Below, one piece after another: positions 35,975-44,792 of a stretch of DNA of 64,000 nt (position 1 is its first letter; each line of letters opens with the position of its first letter). Made by a program: the position numbers and the translations under genes. Below the pieces are notes generated by a model, which did not search any database, was not told where the DNA came from, and saw only the letters and a list, made by a program, of their open reading frames with translations. Source of the DNA: Nocardia sp. NBC_01327 (GTDB lineage Bacteria; Actinomycetota; Actinomycetes; Mycobacteriales; Mycobacteriaceae); NCBI RefSeq assembly GCF_035958815.1, contig NZ_CP108383.1:6510001-6574000 (forward strand). The letters run 5' to 3'.

Positions 35975-36598
35975 ATGGACACCACCACCGCAGTGGGTGC
36001 GAGTATTCGCACCCGAGTGACGATTCCGCTGACCTTCGGGGACGGATACTCGACCGTCGCGGAAGCCGTCACCTTCGACGGCCTCGCCGACGGCAGAGAA
36101 CACCTCGCCCTGCTGCTCGGCGACCAGCGGCCGGCGCGAACGCCACTGGTACGACTGCATTCGGAATGCCTCACCGGAGACGTCTTCGGCTCGGCTCGGT
36201 GCGATTGCGGACCTCAGCTGCGCGAGGCGGCCGAACGCATCACCCATGCCGGCGGCGTCCTGCTCTACCTGCGCCAGGAGGGCCGCGATATCGGCCTGTA
36301 CAACAAGCTCGACGCCTACGCGCTGCAGGATCTGGGCATGGACACCTACGCGGCCAATACCGCGCTCGGACTGCCCGAGGATGCGCGCGACTACACCGCC
36401 GCCGCGCAGATGCTCGCCGCGCTGGGCGTGACGGAAGTGGATCTGCTGACCAATAATCCGGATAAATCACGCCAGCTCGGTGCGCTCGGAGTGGGTGTCC
36501 GCACCCTCGTGCCGACGGCCGTCCACGCCACCTCGAGCAATCTGCACTACCTGCGCGCCAAGATCGAGCACACCGGGCACACCATCAGTCTGAGTTGA
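35975..36598 (+). CDS. ribA: GTP cyclohydrolase II
   Basis: A 207-aa enzyme with the zinc site C-x10-C-x-C (SECLTGDVFGSARCDCGPQL), the catalytic segment YLRQEGRDIGLYNKLDAYALQD and TNNPDK. It converts GTP to the pyrimidine that starts riboflavin synthesis. It has no RibB (DHBP synthase) domain and no other rib genes nearby. The gene is monocistronic and faces a MarR regulator. Extra flavin supply would suit the many flavin monooxygenases in this window, which is speculation. Confidence 0.93.
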   Translation: MDTTTAVGASIRTRVTIPLTFGDGYSTVAEAVTFDGLADGREHLALLLGDQRPARTPLVRLHSECLTGDVFGSARCDCGPQLREAAERITHAGGVLLYLRQEGRDIGLYNKLDAYALQDLGMDTYAANTALGLPEDARDYTAAAQMLAALGVTEVDLLTNNPDKSRQLGALGVGVRTLVPTAVHATSSNLHYLRAKIEHTGHTISLS

Positions 36599-37466
36599 GC
36601 GCGGTGTCGCCCACGCCGAGTCCGCTGCCGAGTCCGGTGCGGGCGAACTGCGCGAGCGGCAACGGAATTCCGAGGCGATCACCGAGTTCGAGAGCCAGAC
36701 TCAGATCCTTCTCCCCGAGGTCGCGGACATGCCCGAGGATCGGGTACCAGAAGTCGGCCGGATCGATCGGCGCGGTGGTGTCGCGCAGCATGATCGCGCC
36801 CGGCCCGCCGGTAATGGCATCGGAGTGCCGCACGACTTTGCCGAGAGCGGTGATATCGAGCCCGGCCGCCTCCGCCAGGCGCTGCGCCTCGGCGGCGGCG
36901 GTGAAGGCGACGAAGTGCAACAGGTTGCGCGCCAGCTTCATTCGGGTGCCCGCACCGACCCCGCCCGCGTGCACGATGAGATCGGAGAAGCAGCCGAACG
37001 GCGCTCGGATGCGTTCCACCGCGGCGTCACTGCCACCGACCATCACCGCGAGCACACCGCGTGCGGCGCCGGGTGCGCCGCCGCTCACCGGCGCATCGAC
37101 GAACTCGACCTCGTGCTCGGCGCAGACCGCCGCGAGCTGCGCCGCGGTCTCATCGCTGATCGTGGAGTGCACGGCCACCACGGTTCCCGGGGCCGCGGTA
37201 CGCAGAATGCCCGCCGGGCCGGTGAGCACCTCGCGCACCTGTGCGTCATTGACGACGGTCACGCAGATCACCGCCGACTCGGCCGCCAACGCCGCGGGAT
37301 CGGCTGCCGCCCGCGCGCCCGCCTCGGTGAACGGGAGAGTCGCGGCCGAATTCACATCGCACACCGTGAGCCCGCCCGGCCAGTCCAGCAGCCGCTTCGC
37401 CATGGGCGCGCCCATATTGCCCAGGCCGATGAATCCGACCGGGACACTGGAGGATTCGAGTGTCAT
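36585..37466 (-). CDS. 3-hydroxyisobutyrate dehydrogenase-family oxidoreductase
   Basis: A 293-aa beta-hydroxyacid dehydrogenase. Visible are the NAD(P) motif GFIGLGNMGAPMA, the substrate loop FVDAPVSGGAPGAARG, and the catalytic-Lys helix GTRMKLARNLLHF. It ends the leftward operon aldehyde dehydrogenase-SDR-this gene, with a 4-bp overlap to the SDR. I recall a corresponding gene (Rv0770) beside the CYP51 region of mycobacteria. It overlaps ribA by 14 nt at the convergent 3' ends. Confidence 0.9.
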   Translation of the reverse strand: MTLESSSVPVGFIGLGNMGAPMAKRLLDWPGGLTVCDVNSAATLPFTEAGARAAADPAALAAESAVICVTVVNDAQVREVLTGPAGILRTAAPGTVVAVHSTISDETAAQLAAVCAEHEVEFVDAPVSGGAPGAARGVLAVMVGGSDAAVERIRAPFGCFSDLIVHAGGVGAGTRMKLARNLLHFVAFTAAAEAQRLAEAAGLDITALGKVVRHSDAITGGPGAIMLRDTTAPIDPADFWYPILGHVRDLGEKDLSLALELGDRLGIPLPLAQFARTGLGSGLGVGDTALNSD

Positions 37467-38212
37467 CGGATGATCTGCCCGCCGTCGACATTGAGAATAT
37501 GGCCGGTGACCCAGCTCGCGTCGTCGGAGAGCAGGTAGAGGCAGGCGCCCACCAGATCCTGCGGCGTACCCATGCGCTTGATCGGCAGGCGGGAAACCAT
37601 ATCCTTCACAATGCTGCCCGGTGTGACGGTCAGGGTGGCCTCGGTGTCGATGGGGCCCGGCGCGATCGCGTTCACCCGAATCTTGGAGCCGCCGAGCTCG
37701 ACCGCGAGTTGCTGTGTCAGGCCGTTGATTCCGACCTTCGCCAGGCCGTAGAAGCCGGAGTACACCCACGCCGCGGTGGAGGACTGATTGACGATGGAAC
37801 CGCCGCCGCCCGCCGCCATCTGCTGCCACACCGCGCGCGTCACGTTCAGTGCGCCGTCGAGATTCACGCCCATGAACTTCTTGTAGTAGTCCCACGGCAC
37901 GGTGAGCAGCAGATCCAGCTTCATCTCGCCGTAGATGGCGGCATTGTTGACCAGGTGGTCGATGCCCCCGAACTGCGCGACGGTGAATTCCGCCAGTGCG
38001 GCGGCGGATTCGGGATCCGCGACGTCTACCCGGCAGAAGGTAGCGGTGCCGCCGTCTGCCGTGATCTGCTTCGCGACTTCCTCACCGCGTTCGATATTCA
38101 GGTCGGCGACAACAACTTTCGCGCCTTCCGCGGCGAGCGCGCGGGCGTAGACCTCACCGATGCCCTGGGCGGCCCCGGTGACAATGGCGGATCGGTCGGT
38201 AAAACGGGCCAT
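37463..38212 (-). CDS. Short-chain dehydrogenase/reductase
   Basis: A 249-aa classical SDR with TGAAQGIG, NNAA, Ser in NQSSTAAW, YGLAK (YxxxK) and the C-terminal VTGHILNVDGG. It is the middle gene of the operon, between the aldehyde dehydrogenase and the hydroxyacid dehydrogenase. The mycobacterial counterpart by position is Rv0769. It is expected to oxidise or reduce an alcohol or ketone of a steroid or other lipid; the substrate is unproven. Confidence 0.92.
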   Translation of the reverse strand: MARFTDRSAIVTGAAQGIGEVYARALAAEGAKVVVADLNIERGEEVAKQITADGGTATFCRVDVADPESAAALAEFTVAQFGGIDHLVNNAAIYGEMKLDLLLTVPWDYYKKFMGVNLDGALNVTRAVWQQMAAGGGGSIVNQSSTAAWVYSGFYGLAKVGINGLTQQLAVELGGSKIRVNAIAPGPIDTEATLTVTPGSIVKDMVSRLPIKRMGTPQDLVGACLYLLSDDASWVTGHILNVDGGQIIR

Positions 38213-38264
38213 GAAATAATCAGCTCCTAAATATGTTGCGGTACAGACTTTTTCGTCGGCGCGG

Positions 38265-39734
38265 TCAGGCCGGTGTGGCGACCAGCTTGGTTTCCAGATA
38301 CTCCTCGAACCCGGCCACGCCCATTTCGCGGCCGAAACCGGACTGCTTGTAACCGCCGAACGGCGCATCGGCGGCGTACCAGAGACCGCCGTTCACGCTC
38401 AGCGTCCCGGTGCGCACTCCGGCGACGACGGCATCGATCCGCTCGGGATCACTCCCCCAGACCGAACCCGAAAGGCCGTAGGGCGATTCGTTGGCCAGCC
38501 GGATCGCATCGGCGTCGCCATCATGCGGAATGATCACCAGCACCGGACCGAAGATCTCCTCCTGGGCGACAGTCGCGGTATTGGGGATATCGGCGATGAG
38601 CGTCGGCTCGATGAAGAATCCGCGCTCCTGCGCGGCAGGCCGGCCGCCGCCGACCACGATGCGGCCGCCCTCGGCCCGCGCGATATCGAGGTAGCGTTCC
38701 ACGCGGTCGCGCTGGCGTGCGGAAATCACCGGGCCGCAGACGGTTCCGGATTTCTCCGGATCCCCCGCGCGAATTCCGCCCAGGGTCTTCGCGGTCGCGG
38801 CCACGGCCTCCTCGTAGGAGGCACGCGGCACCAGCAGCCGGGTGGTCAGTGCGCAGCCCTGTCCGGCGTGCACGGTGACCGAGAATGCGGTGTAACTGCA
38901 CGCGGTCGCGATATCGGCGTCGTCGAGCACGATGGCGGCCGATTTACCGCCGAGTTCGAGGAAGGTGCGCTTGAGCGTGGCGGCGGCCCCGGCCATCACC
39001 GCCCGGCCCGTTTGCGTGGATCCGGTGAAGGTGATCATGTCCACCCGCGGATCGGCGACCAGCTGCGCGCCGAGTGCGTGATGGTCGGAGGTGACGATAT
39101 TGACCACGCCTGCGGGGATATCGGTGTGCTCGGTAATGAGCTGCCCGAGCACGGCGGCACACCACGGGGTGTCCGGAGCGGGCTTGAGCACCACGGTGTT
39201 TCCCGCCGCCAGCGCCGGGCCGAGCTTGGCCAGATTGATCTGATGCGGGAAGTTCCACGGGGTGATGGCGCCGACGACGCCGACCGCCTCGCGCCGAATC
39301 CGCCGGCGGCTGGTGATCCCCATGGTCACCCCGAGCCCGAGATCGGTGTCCCAGTCGTAGCTTTCGGTCAGATCGGCGGCGAAACCGAGATCGGCGATCG
39401 GGCCTTCCAATTGCGGCCCGCTCGTCAGCATGCGGGGCGCACCCACTTCGGCAATGGTGATCTCGCGCAGTTCGTCGACGTGCGCGCGCAGGGCCTCGCG
39501 CAATTGACGCAGGCAGTGTGCGCGGAAGGCGTGATCGCGGGACCAGTCGGTGGTGTCGAAGGCGGTGCGGGCCGCACCGATCGCGGCGTCCATATCCTCG
39601 GCCGACGCATTGGCCGCGTGACCGAGCACCTCCTCGGTGGCGGGATTGATCGTCGCGAAGACGCCGGCCCCGCCGGAGACCAGTTTGCCGCCGATCAGCA
39701 GGGGTGTGCCGCCGGCGGGAACAAGGCCGTTCAT
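38265..39734 (-). CDS. NAD-dependent aldehyde dehydrogenase
   Basis: A 489-aa aldehyde dehydrogenase with cofactor segment WNFPHQINLAKLGPALAAGN, catalytic Glu in LELGGKSA, catalytic Cys in GQGCALTTRL and the C-terminal GYKQSGFGREMG. It heads a three-gene operon divergent from cyp51, across repeated ACGTGTC-type palindromes. Its mycobacterial positional counterpart is aldA (Rv0768). It could oxidise the aldehyde formed during sterol or other lipid breakdown. Confidence 0.93.
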   Translation of the reverse strand: MNGLVPAGGTPLLIGGKLVSGGAGVFATINPATEEVLGHAANASAEDMDAAIGAARTAFDTTDWSRDHAFRAHCLRQLREALRAHVDELREITIAEVGAPRMLTSGPQLEGPIADLGFAADLTESYDWDTDLGLGVTMGITSRRRIRREAVGVVGAITPWNFPHQINLAKLGPALAAGNTVVLKPAPDTPWCAAVLGQLITEHTDIPAGVVNIVTSDHHALGAQLVADPRVDMITFTGSTQTGRAVMAGAAATLKRTFLELGGKSAAIVLDDADIATACSYTAFSVTVHAGQGCALTTRLLVPRASYEEAVAATAKTLGGIRAGDPEKSGTVCGPVISARQRDRVERYLDIARAEGGRIVVGGGRPAAQERGFFIEPTLIADIPNTATVAQEEIFGPVLVIIPHDGDADAIRLANESPYGLSGSVWGSDPERIDAVVAGVRTGTLSVNGGLWYAADAPFGGYKQSGFGREMGVAGFEEYLETKLVATPA

Positions 39735-39746
39735 AAGTGGCTCCGA

Positions 39747-39940
39747 TACGTGTCTGGACAGGTGCTCGGAATATAGTTCGAAGGTCCGGCCCGGCACAAG
39801 GATGGAATGCCCGTGCGCAGGTCCGGGGCTTCGCCAATCTCATAATGCCGCAATCGGATACATGTTCACGCCGGATTCGAGTCTTGTCGCGGGACTGCAA
39901 TCGTAGTACCGTCCGGACACGTGTCCGGCACGTGTCCGGG
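39747..39940. promoter_or_regulatory. Palindromic operators between aldehyde dehydrogenase and cyp51
   Basis: CCGGACACGTGTCCGG (39913-39928) is a perfect 16-bp palindrome, with a further half-copy CACGTGTCCGG ending near 39939. A related TACGTGTCTGGACAGGTG stretch at 39747-39764 lies close to the leftward start. Such paired sites suit a TetR-type repressor controlling both divergent operons. No such gene is adjacent here. Confidence 0.65.
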
Positions 39941-39964
39941 CAGCTATTCCGGGAAGGATTTCCA

Positions 39965-41314
39965 ATGACACTGGTCAAGCCGCGACGGGTCTCGGGAGGC
40001 GAAGTCGAGCACGGCCATCTCGAAGAGTTCCGCACCGATCCGATCGCCCTCATGCACCGGGTGCGCACCGAATGCGGCGATGTCGGAGCCTTCGAGCTGG
40101 CGGGCCGCGATGTGATCATGCTGTCCGGTGCGCAGGCCAATGAGTTCTTCTTCCGCTCCGGCGACGAGGATCTCGACCAGAGCGCGGCCTACCCGTTCAT
40201 GAAGCCGATCTTCGGTGAGGGCGTGGTATTCGACGCCAGCCCGGAACGCCGCCGCGAAATGCTGCACAACCAGGCGCTGCGCGCGGATTACATGCGCGGG
40301 CACGCCGCCACCATCGCGCACGAGGTCGACCGGATGGCCGCCGGCCTGGACGACGAGGGCGAGATCGATCTGCTCGACTTCTTCGCCGAGCTGACCATCT
40401 ACACCTCCTCGGCCTGTCTGATCGGCGTGAAGTTCCGCAATCAGCTCGACGGGCGGTTCGCGCATCTCTATCACGAACTCGAGCAGGGCACCGATGCCCT
40501 CGCCTACGTGGACCCGTACGCGCCGATCGACAGCTTCCGGCGGCGGGACGAGGCCCGTGTGCAGCTGGTGGAACTGGTGCAGGACATCATGATTCAGCGC
40601 GAAGCCGCACCGTCCGCCAAGGACGACCGCGATATGCTCGACATCCTGATCTCGGTCAAGGACGAGAACGGCGGACCGCGCTTCTCGGCCAGTGAGATCA
40701 CCGGCATGTTCATCTCCATGATGTTCGCCGGGCACCACACCACCTCCGGCACCGCGGCGTGGACGGTCATCGAACTGCTGCGGCATCCGGAGCTGCTGCG
40801 GACCGTTGTCGGCGAGCTGGACGAACTCTTCGCGGACGGCTCCGACGTGAGTCACAATGCGCTGCGCCAGATTCCGAATCTGGAGGCGACGCTGAAGGAG
40901 ACGCTGCGCCTGCATCCGCCGCTCATCATTCTGATGCGGGTGGCACGCGATGAGTTCGAGGTGTGCGGAAACCGCATTGCCCCTGGCGATCTCGTTGCCG
41001 CGACCCCGGCCATTTCCAATCGGATTCCGGAGGATTTCCCGAATCCCGACGCCTTCGATCCGGACCGCTACCTGGATCCGCGCCAGGAGGACATCCTCAA
41101 TCGCTGGACCTGGATTCCCTTCGGCGCCGGACGGCACCGCTGTGTCGGGGCCGCGTTCGCGCTCATGCAGCTGAAGGCGATCTTCTCGATTCTGCTGCGG
41201 GACTGGGAATTCGAGATGGTGCAGCCGTCCGATACCTACCGCAACGATCACTCCAAGATGGTGGTGCAGCTGCAGCAGCCGTGCCGCGTCCGCTACCGCC
41301 GCCGCCAGCGGTGA
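39965..41314 (+). CDS. cyp51: CYP51-type sterol 14-alpha-demethylase P450
   Basis: A 449-aa cytochrome P450 very similar throughout to mycobacterial CYP51. Shared stretches include VSGGEVEHGHLEEFRTDPI, AYPFMKPIFGEGVVFDAS, the I-helix MFAGHHTTSGTAAWT, ETLRLHPPLIILMR and the heme loop FGAGRHRCVGAAFALMQ with the Cys ligand. The start at 39965 follows GGAAGGA. It removes the 14-methyl of sterols with ferredoxin-supplied electrons; the physiological substrate in actinobacteria is debated. No ferredoxin gene is adjacent, unlike in mycobacteria. Confidence 0.95.
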   Translation: MTLVKPRRVSGGEVEHGHLEEFRTDPIALMHRVRTECGDVGAFELAGRDVIMLSGAQANEFFFRSGDEDLDQSAAYPFMKPIFGEGVVFDASPERRREMLHNQALRADYMRGHAATIAHEVDRMAAGLDDEGEIDLLDFFAELTIYTSSACLIGVKFRNQLDGRFAHLYHELEQGTDALAYVDPYAPIDSFRRRDEARVQLVELVQDIMIQREAAPSAKDDRDMLDILISVKDENGGPRFSASEITGMFISMMFAGHHTTSGTAAWTVIELLRHPELLRTVVGELDELFADGSDVSHNALRQIPNLEATLKETLRLHPPLIILMRVARDEFEVCGNRIAPGDLVAATPAISNRIPEDFPNPDAFDPDRYLDPRQEDILNRWTWIPFGAGRHRCVGAAFALMQLKAIFSILLRDWEFEMVQPSDTYRNDHSKMVVQLQQPCRVRYRRRQR

Positions 41315-41352
41315 CTCCGGACCACAACGACGTGACTTCCCAGGAGACAGCT

Positions 41353-42591
41353 GTGCCATCGATGCCCACCGGATTCGACTTCACCGATCCGGCACTGTGG
41401 GAAACCCGCAATCCCGTAAAGGAATTCGCCGAACTGCGGCGCACCGCCCCGGTGTGGTGGAACGCGCAATCGGACGAGACCTCGGGCGGCTTCCGCGACG
41501 GCGGGTACTGGGTGGTGAGCAAGCTCGAGGACATCAAGGAGATCTCCCGCAAGCCGGAGCTGTTCTCCTCGCAGCAGAAGGGCTCCATCATCCGGCTGCC
41601 CGGTGAGGTCACTCCCGAGCAGATCGAACTCACCGGTGCGCTGCTGGTGAATATGGATCCGCCCAAGCACACCAAGACCCGCCGCATCATCTCGAAAGGC
41701 TTCAGCCCCCGGGCGATCGAGGGGCTGCGCGCGGCGCTGACGGAACGCGCGGCGGCCGTGGTGCACGCCGCCAAGCGGGAGGGCAGCGGCGATTTTGTCG
41801 AACAGGTGGCCTGTGAGCTGCCGCTGCAGGCCATTGCGGAACTGATCGGCGTGCCGCAGGCCGACCGCCGCAAGCTCTTCGACTGGTCCAATCAGATGCT
41901 CAACTACGACGATCCGGAATTCGGGGAAACGACGACCACCGACTCCTCGACCAATGCCTCGGTCGAAATCCTCGGTTACGCTTGGAATTTGGCGGAGCAG
42001 CGGCGCGCCTGCCCGATGGACGACATCGTCTCGCAGCTGGTGACCGCCGATCTCGACGGTGAATCGCTGGGCTCGGACGAGTTCGGGTTCTTCGTCATTC
42101 TGCTGGCTGTCGCCGGTAATGAGACCACTCGCAATGCCATCACCCACGGTATGAAGGCGTTCATCGACAATCCGGAGCAGTGGGAGCGCTACAAGCAGCT
42201 GCGGCCGCGCACCGCGCCCGATGAGATCGTGCGGTGGGCGACGCCGGTCACCGCCTTCCAGCGCACGGCGACCGCGGATACCGAACTCGGCGGACAGCTC
42301 ATCCGCAAGGGTGATCGGGTCGGATTGTTCTACAGCTCGGCCAATTTCGACGAGGAGGCCTTCGAGGACCCGTTCACGTTCGATGTGTTCCGCGAATCCA
42401 ATCCGCATGTCGGGTTCGGCGGTACCGGGACGCACTACTGCGTCGGGGCGAATCTGGCCCGGCTCGAGATCGACCTGATGTTCAATGCCATCGCCGACGT
42501 CATGCCCGATCTGTCCCAGGTGTCGGAACCGGAGCGGCTGCGGTCGGGCTGGATCAATGGCATCAAACGCTGGCAGGTCCGGTACGAGTAG
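41353..42591 (+). CDS. CYP125-like steroid P450
   Basis: A 412-aa cytochrome P450 resembling CYP125, the cholesterol C26 hydroxylase. Matching stretches include GFDFTDPALW, VKEFAELRRTAPVWWN, DFVEQVACELPLQAIAELI, LLAVAGNETTRNAITHGM, EIVRWATPVTAFQRTA and heme loop FGGTGTHYCVGANLAR. A GTG start at 41353 is preferred because AGGAG lies 6 nt before it; an ATG follows at 41362. It is co-transcribed with cyp51, 38 nt downstream. Steroid side-chain hydroxylation is likely, though CYP124 and CYP142 families are close. Confidence 0.9.
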   Translation: MPSMPTGFDFTDPALWETRNPVKEFAELRRTAPVWWNAQSDETSGGFRDGGYWVVSKLEDIKEISRKPELFSSQQKGSIIRLPGEVTPEQIELTGALLVNMDPPKHTKTRRIISKGFSPRAIEGLRAALTERAAAVVHAAKREGSGDFVEQVACELPLQAIAELIGVPQADRRKLFDWSNQMLNYDDPEFGETTTTDSSTNASVEILGYAWNLAEQRRACPMDDIVSQLVTADLDGESLGSDEFGFFVILLAVAGNETTRNAITHGMKAFIDNPEQWERYKQLRPRTAPDEIVRWATPVTAFQRTATADTELGGQLIRKGDRVGLFYSSANFDEEAFEDPFTFDVFRESNPHVGFGGTGTHYCVGANLARLEIDLMFNAIADVMPDLSQVSEPERLRSGWINGIKRWQVRYE

Positions 42592-42609
42592 CCGCGAGAA
42601 GCCGCCTGG

Positions 42610-42636
42610 ACAATACCTCTGAAGCAGAGGTATTGT
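42610..42636. promoter_or_regulatory. 12-bp inverted repeat over the marR promoter
   Basis: Arms ACAATACCTCTG (42610-42621) and its complement (42625-42636) enclose a 3-nt spacer. The right end TATTGT (42631-42636) is a good -10 placed 6 nt before the ATG at 42643, and TGGACA (42607-42612) is a plausible -35. The message would be leaderless, and bound MarR would block the polymerase. Confidence 0.7.
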
Positions 42637-42642
42637 CGGTGT

Positions 42643-43170
42643 ATGCCAGCACCTTCCCCTGATGCCGAACCAGGCCTGCGCCCGGTCGGGCACGACGGTG
42701 TCGAGTCCGGGCAGATGTTCTCTCTGCTGTTCGGCGCGATGGGCCGCCTGCGCCGCCAGCTCGGCAGAATTGCCGGGCGATCCTTCGACGGGCCCGAGCT
42801 GTCCGCCGCACAGGCGGAATTCCTGCGCCTGGTGGGTCGCCAGCCCGGCGTATCCGTGAAGGCCGCGGCGGCCGAACTGGGTTTGGCCGCCAATAGCGTG
42901 TCCACCTTTGTCACCGCCCTGGTCAAGGCCGGTCTGGTCGTGCGCGAACCCGATCTGCTCGATCGCCGGATGATGCGCCTGTCGCTCACCGCCGATGCGC
43001 AGCAGCTCGCCGACAGCACCCGGCTGCGCAGGCAGGAGCTGGTCTCCTGGGCTGTCGATCAATTGACCGCCGACCAGCGCGCCGACCTGCGGCGCGGTCT
43101 GGATGTCATTGCCACACTGACCGATCTGCTCCACGAGCAGGAGCAGCGGGAGAAGGGCGAAACTCGATGA
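42643..43170 (+). CDS. MarR-family regulator of ABC exporter
   Basis: A 175-aa MarR protein with HTH GVSVKAAAAELGLAANSVSTFVTAL and wing REPDLLDRRMMRLSLT. It overlaps the ABC ATPase gene by 4 bp, so it is the first gene of a regulator-ATPase-permease operon. The operator at 42610-42636 overlaps its own promoter. This design is typical of drug-inducible exporters. Confidence 0.9.
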   Translation: MPAPSPDAEPGLRPVGHDGVESGQMFSLLFGAMGRLRRQLGRIAGRSFDGPELSAAQAEFLRLVGRQPGVSVKAAAAELGLAANSVSTFVTALVKAGLVVREPDLLDRRMMRLSLTADAQQLADSTRLRRQELVSWAVDQLTADQRADLRRGLDVIATLTDLLHEQEQREKGETR

Positions 43171-43982
43171 TTTCACCGCCACCTGCCGTCGAATGCCGCG
43201 ATCTCACACATCGCTACGGCGCCAATACCGTGGTCGACAGCCTCACCCTGACCATCGACCGCGGCGAGATCTTCGGACTGCTCGGACCCAATGGCGCGGG
43301 CAAGTCCACCACGATCCGGCTCATCAATACGCTGATTCCGGTGCAGCACGGGTCCGTTCGCGTGCTGGGGCTCGATGTCACCACACAGGCCACCGACGTT
43401 CGCTACAACCTCGGCTATGTGCCACAGCAACTTTCGATCGAGGCGGGACTCACCGCGCGGCAGAACGTGACCTGGTTCGCGCGACTGTTCGATGTGCCGC
43501 GCCGGGAACGGACGCAGCGGGTGGATGAGGCGCTCGAGGCGATGCATCTCATCGATGTCGCCGAACAGATGGCAGGCACCTTCTCCGGCGGCATGATTCG
43601 CCGCCTGGAGCTGGCGCAGGCGCTGGTGAACCGGCCCGCGATTCTGGTGCTCGACGAGCCGACGGTGGGCCTGGACCCGATCGCCCGCGACAGCGTGTGG
43701 GAGCGGGTCGCGGAAATGCGGCAGAGCTACGGCATGACGGTACTGCTCACCACGCACTACATGGCCGAGGCCGATGAACTCTGCGACCGGGTTGCGTTGC
43801 TGCACAAGGGTGTACTGCGCGCTGTCGGCTCGCCGACCGCGCTGAAGAACGAGATCGGCCCCGCCGCGACTCTCGAAGATGTGTTCCGGCACTACGCCGG
43901 CGAAAGTCTCGACGACGACAAGACGGAAGCGGGGATGCGCAGTGTCCGAACTACTCGCCGTTCAGCCCAACGAATGGGCTGA
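43167..43982 (+). CDS. ABC-2 type exporter ATPase (DrrA-like)
   Basis: A 271-aa ATPase with Walker A GPNGAGKS, Q-loop YVPQQLSI, a signature in the slightly unusual form FSGGMIRRLE, Walker B ILVLDEP and switch His TTHYMAEA. It resembles DrrA and other antibiotic-resistance exporter ATPases. It overlaps the MarR gene by 4 bp and the permease gene by 41 nt. Together with the permease it probably exports a hydrophobic compound. Confidence 0.92.
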   Translation: MISPPPAVECRDLTHRYGANTVVDSLTLTIDRGEIFGLLGPNGAGKSTTIRLINTLIPVQHGSVRVLGLDVTTQATDVRYNLGYVPQQLSIEAGLTARQNVTWFARLFDVPRRERTQRVDEALEAMHLIDVAEQMAGTFSGGMIRRLELAQALVNRPAILVLDEPTVGLDPIARDSVWERVAEMRQSYGMTVLLTTHYMAEADELCDRVALLHKGVLRAVGSPTALKNEIGPAATLEDVFRHYAGESLDDDKTEAGMRSVRTTRRSAQRMG

Positions 43983-44775
43983 ACCCACCCGAGCCCCCCA
44001 GGGCTGGGCTCGCGTGCCCGCGCTGACCTCCCGCGTCGGGACGTTCGCCCTGGTCGAAATTCAGAAGCTGCGGCACGATCAGACCGAAATCCTCACCAGG
44101 GCAGTGCAACCGGTGCTCTGGATGGTGATCTTCGGATCCACCTTCTCGCGCCTGCGCTCCATTCCGACCGGCAAGGTGCCGTATCTGGATTTCCTGGCGC
44201 CCGGCATCATCGCGCAGTCGGCGCTGTTCATTTCGATCTTCTACGGCATTCAGATCATCTGGGATCGTGATGCGGGCATTCTCAACAAGCTGCTGGTGAC
44301 TCCGACGCCCAGGTCCGCGCTGATCGCCGGAAAGTGTTTTGCCGCGGGCGTGCGGGCCATTGCGCAAATCATTGTGGTGGTGATCGTTTCGCTGCTCATG
44401 GGCGTGGGGATGACGATGAATCCGCTGAAGATCGCGGCGACCATTCCGGCGGTATTCCTCGGCACGGCGTTCTTCGCGTGCCTGTCGATGACCATCGCGG
44501 GGATCGTGCAGGCCCGGGACCGGCTGATGGGCATCGGCCAGGCCATCACGATGCCACTGTTCTTCGCGTCCAATGCGCTCTATCCGATCGCCCTCATGCC
44601 CGGCTGGCTGCAGGTCATCAGTCGCATCAATCCGCTGAGTTACGAGGTCGACGCGCTGCGCGGGCTGCTCGTCGGCACACCCGCCAACCTCTGGCTCGAC
44701 TTCCTCGTGCTCACCGGTGCGGCTGTGCTCGGGGTCATCTCGGCCTCGTCACTGCTCGGCCGATTGGTCCGCTAG
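43942..44775 (+). CDS. ABC-2 type exporter permease (DrrB-like)
   Basis: A 277-aa membrane protein with a roughly 50-residue cytoplasmic N-terminus and about six membrane segments, including LDFLAPGIIAQSALFISIFYG and the conserved region FFASNALYPIALMPGWLQ followed by INPLSYEVDALRG. This is the ABC2-membrane pattern. The GTG start at 43942 lies inside the ATPase gene; its ribosome site is GCGGGG. It is the partner of the ATPase. Confidence 0.9.
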   Translation: MSELLAVQPNEWAEPTRAPQGWARVPALTSRVGTFALVEIQKLRHDQTEILTRAVQPVLWMVIFGSTFSRLRSIPTGKVPYLDFLAPGIIAQSALFISIFYGIQIIWDRDAGILNKLLVTPTPRSALIAGKCFAAGVRAIAQIIVVVIVSLLMGVGMTMNPLKIAATIPAVFLGTAFFACLSMTIAGIVQARDRLMGIGQAITMPLFFASNALYPIALMPGWLQVISRINPLSYEVDALRGLLVGTPANLWLDFLVLTGAAVLGVISASSLLGRLVR

Positions 44776-44792
44776 CTCCGGCGGTTTCGTGC

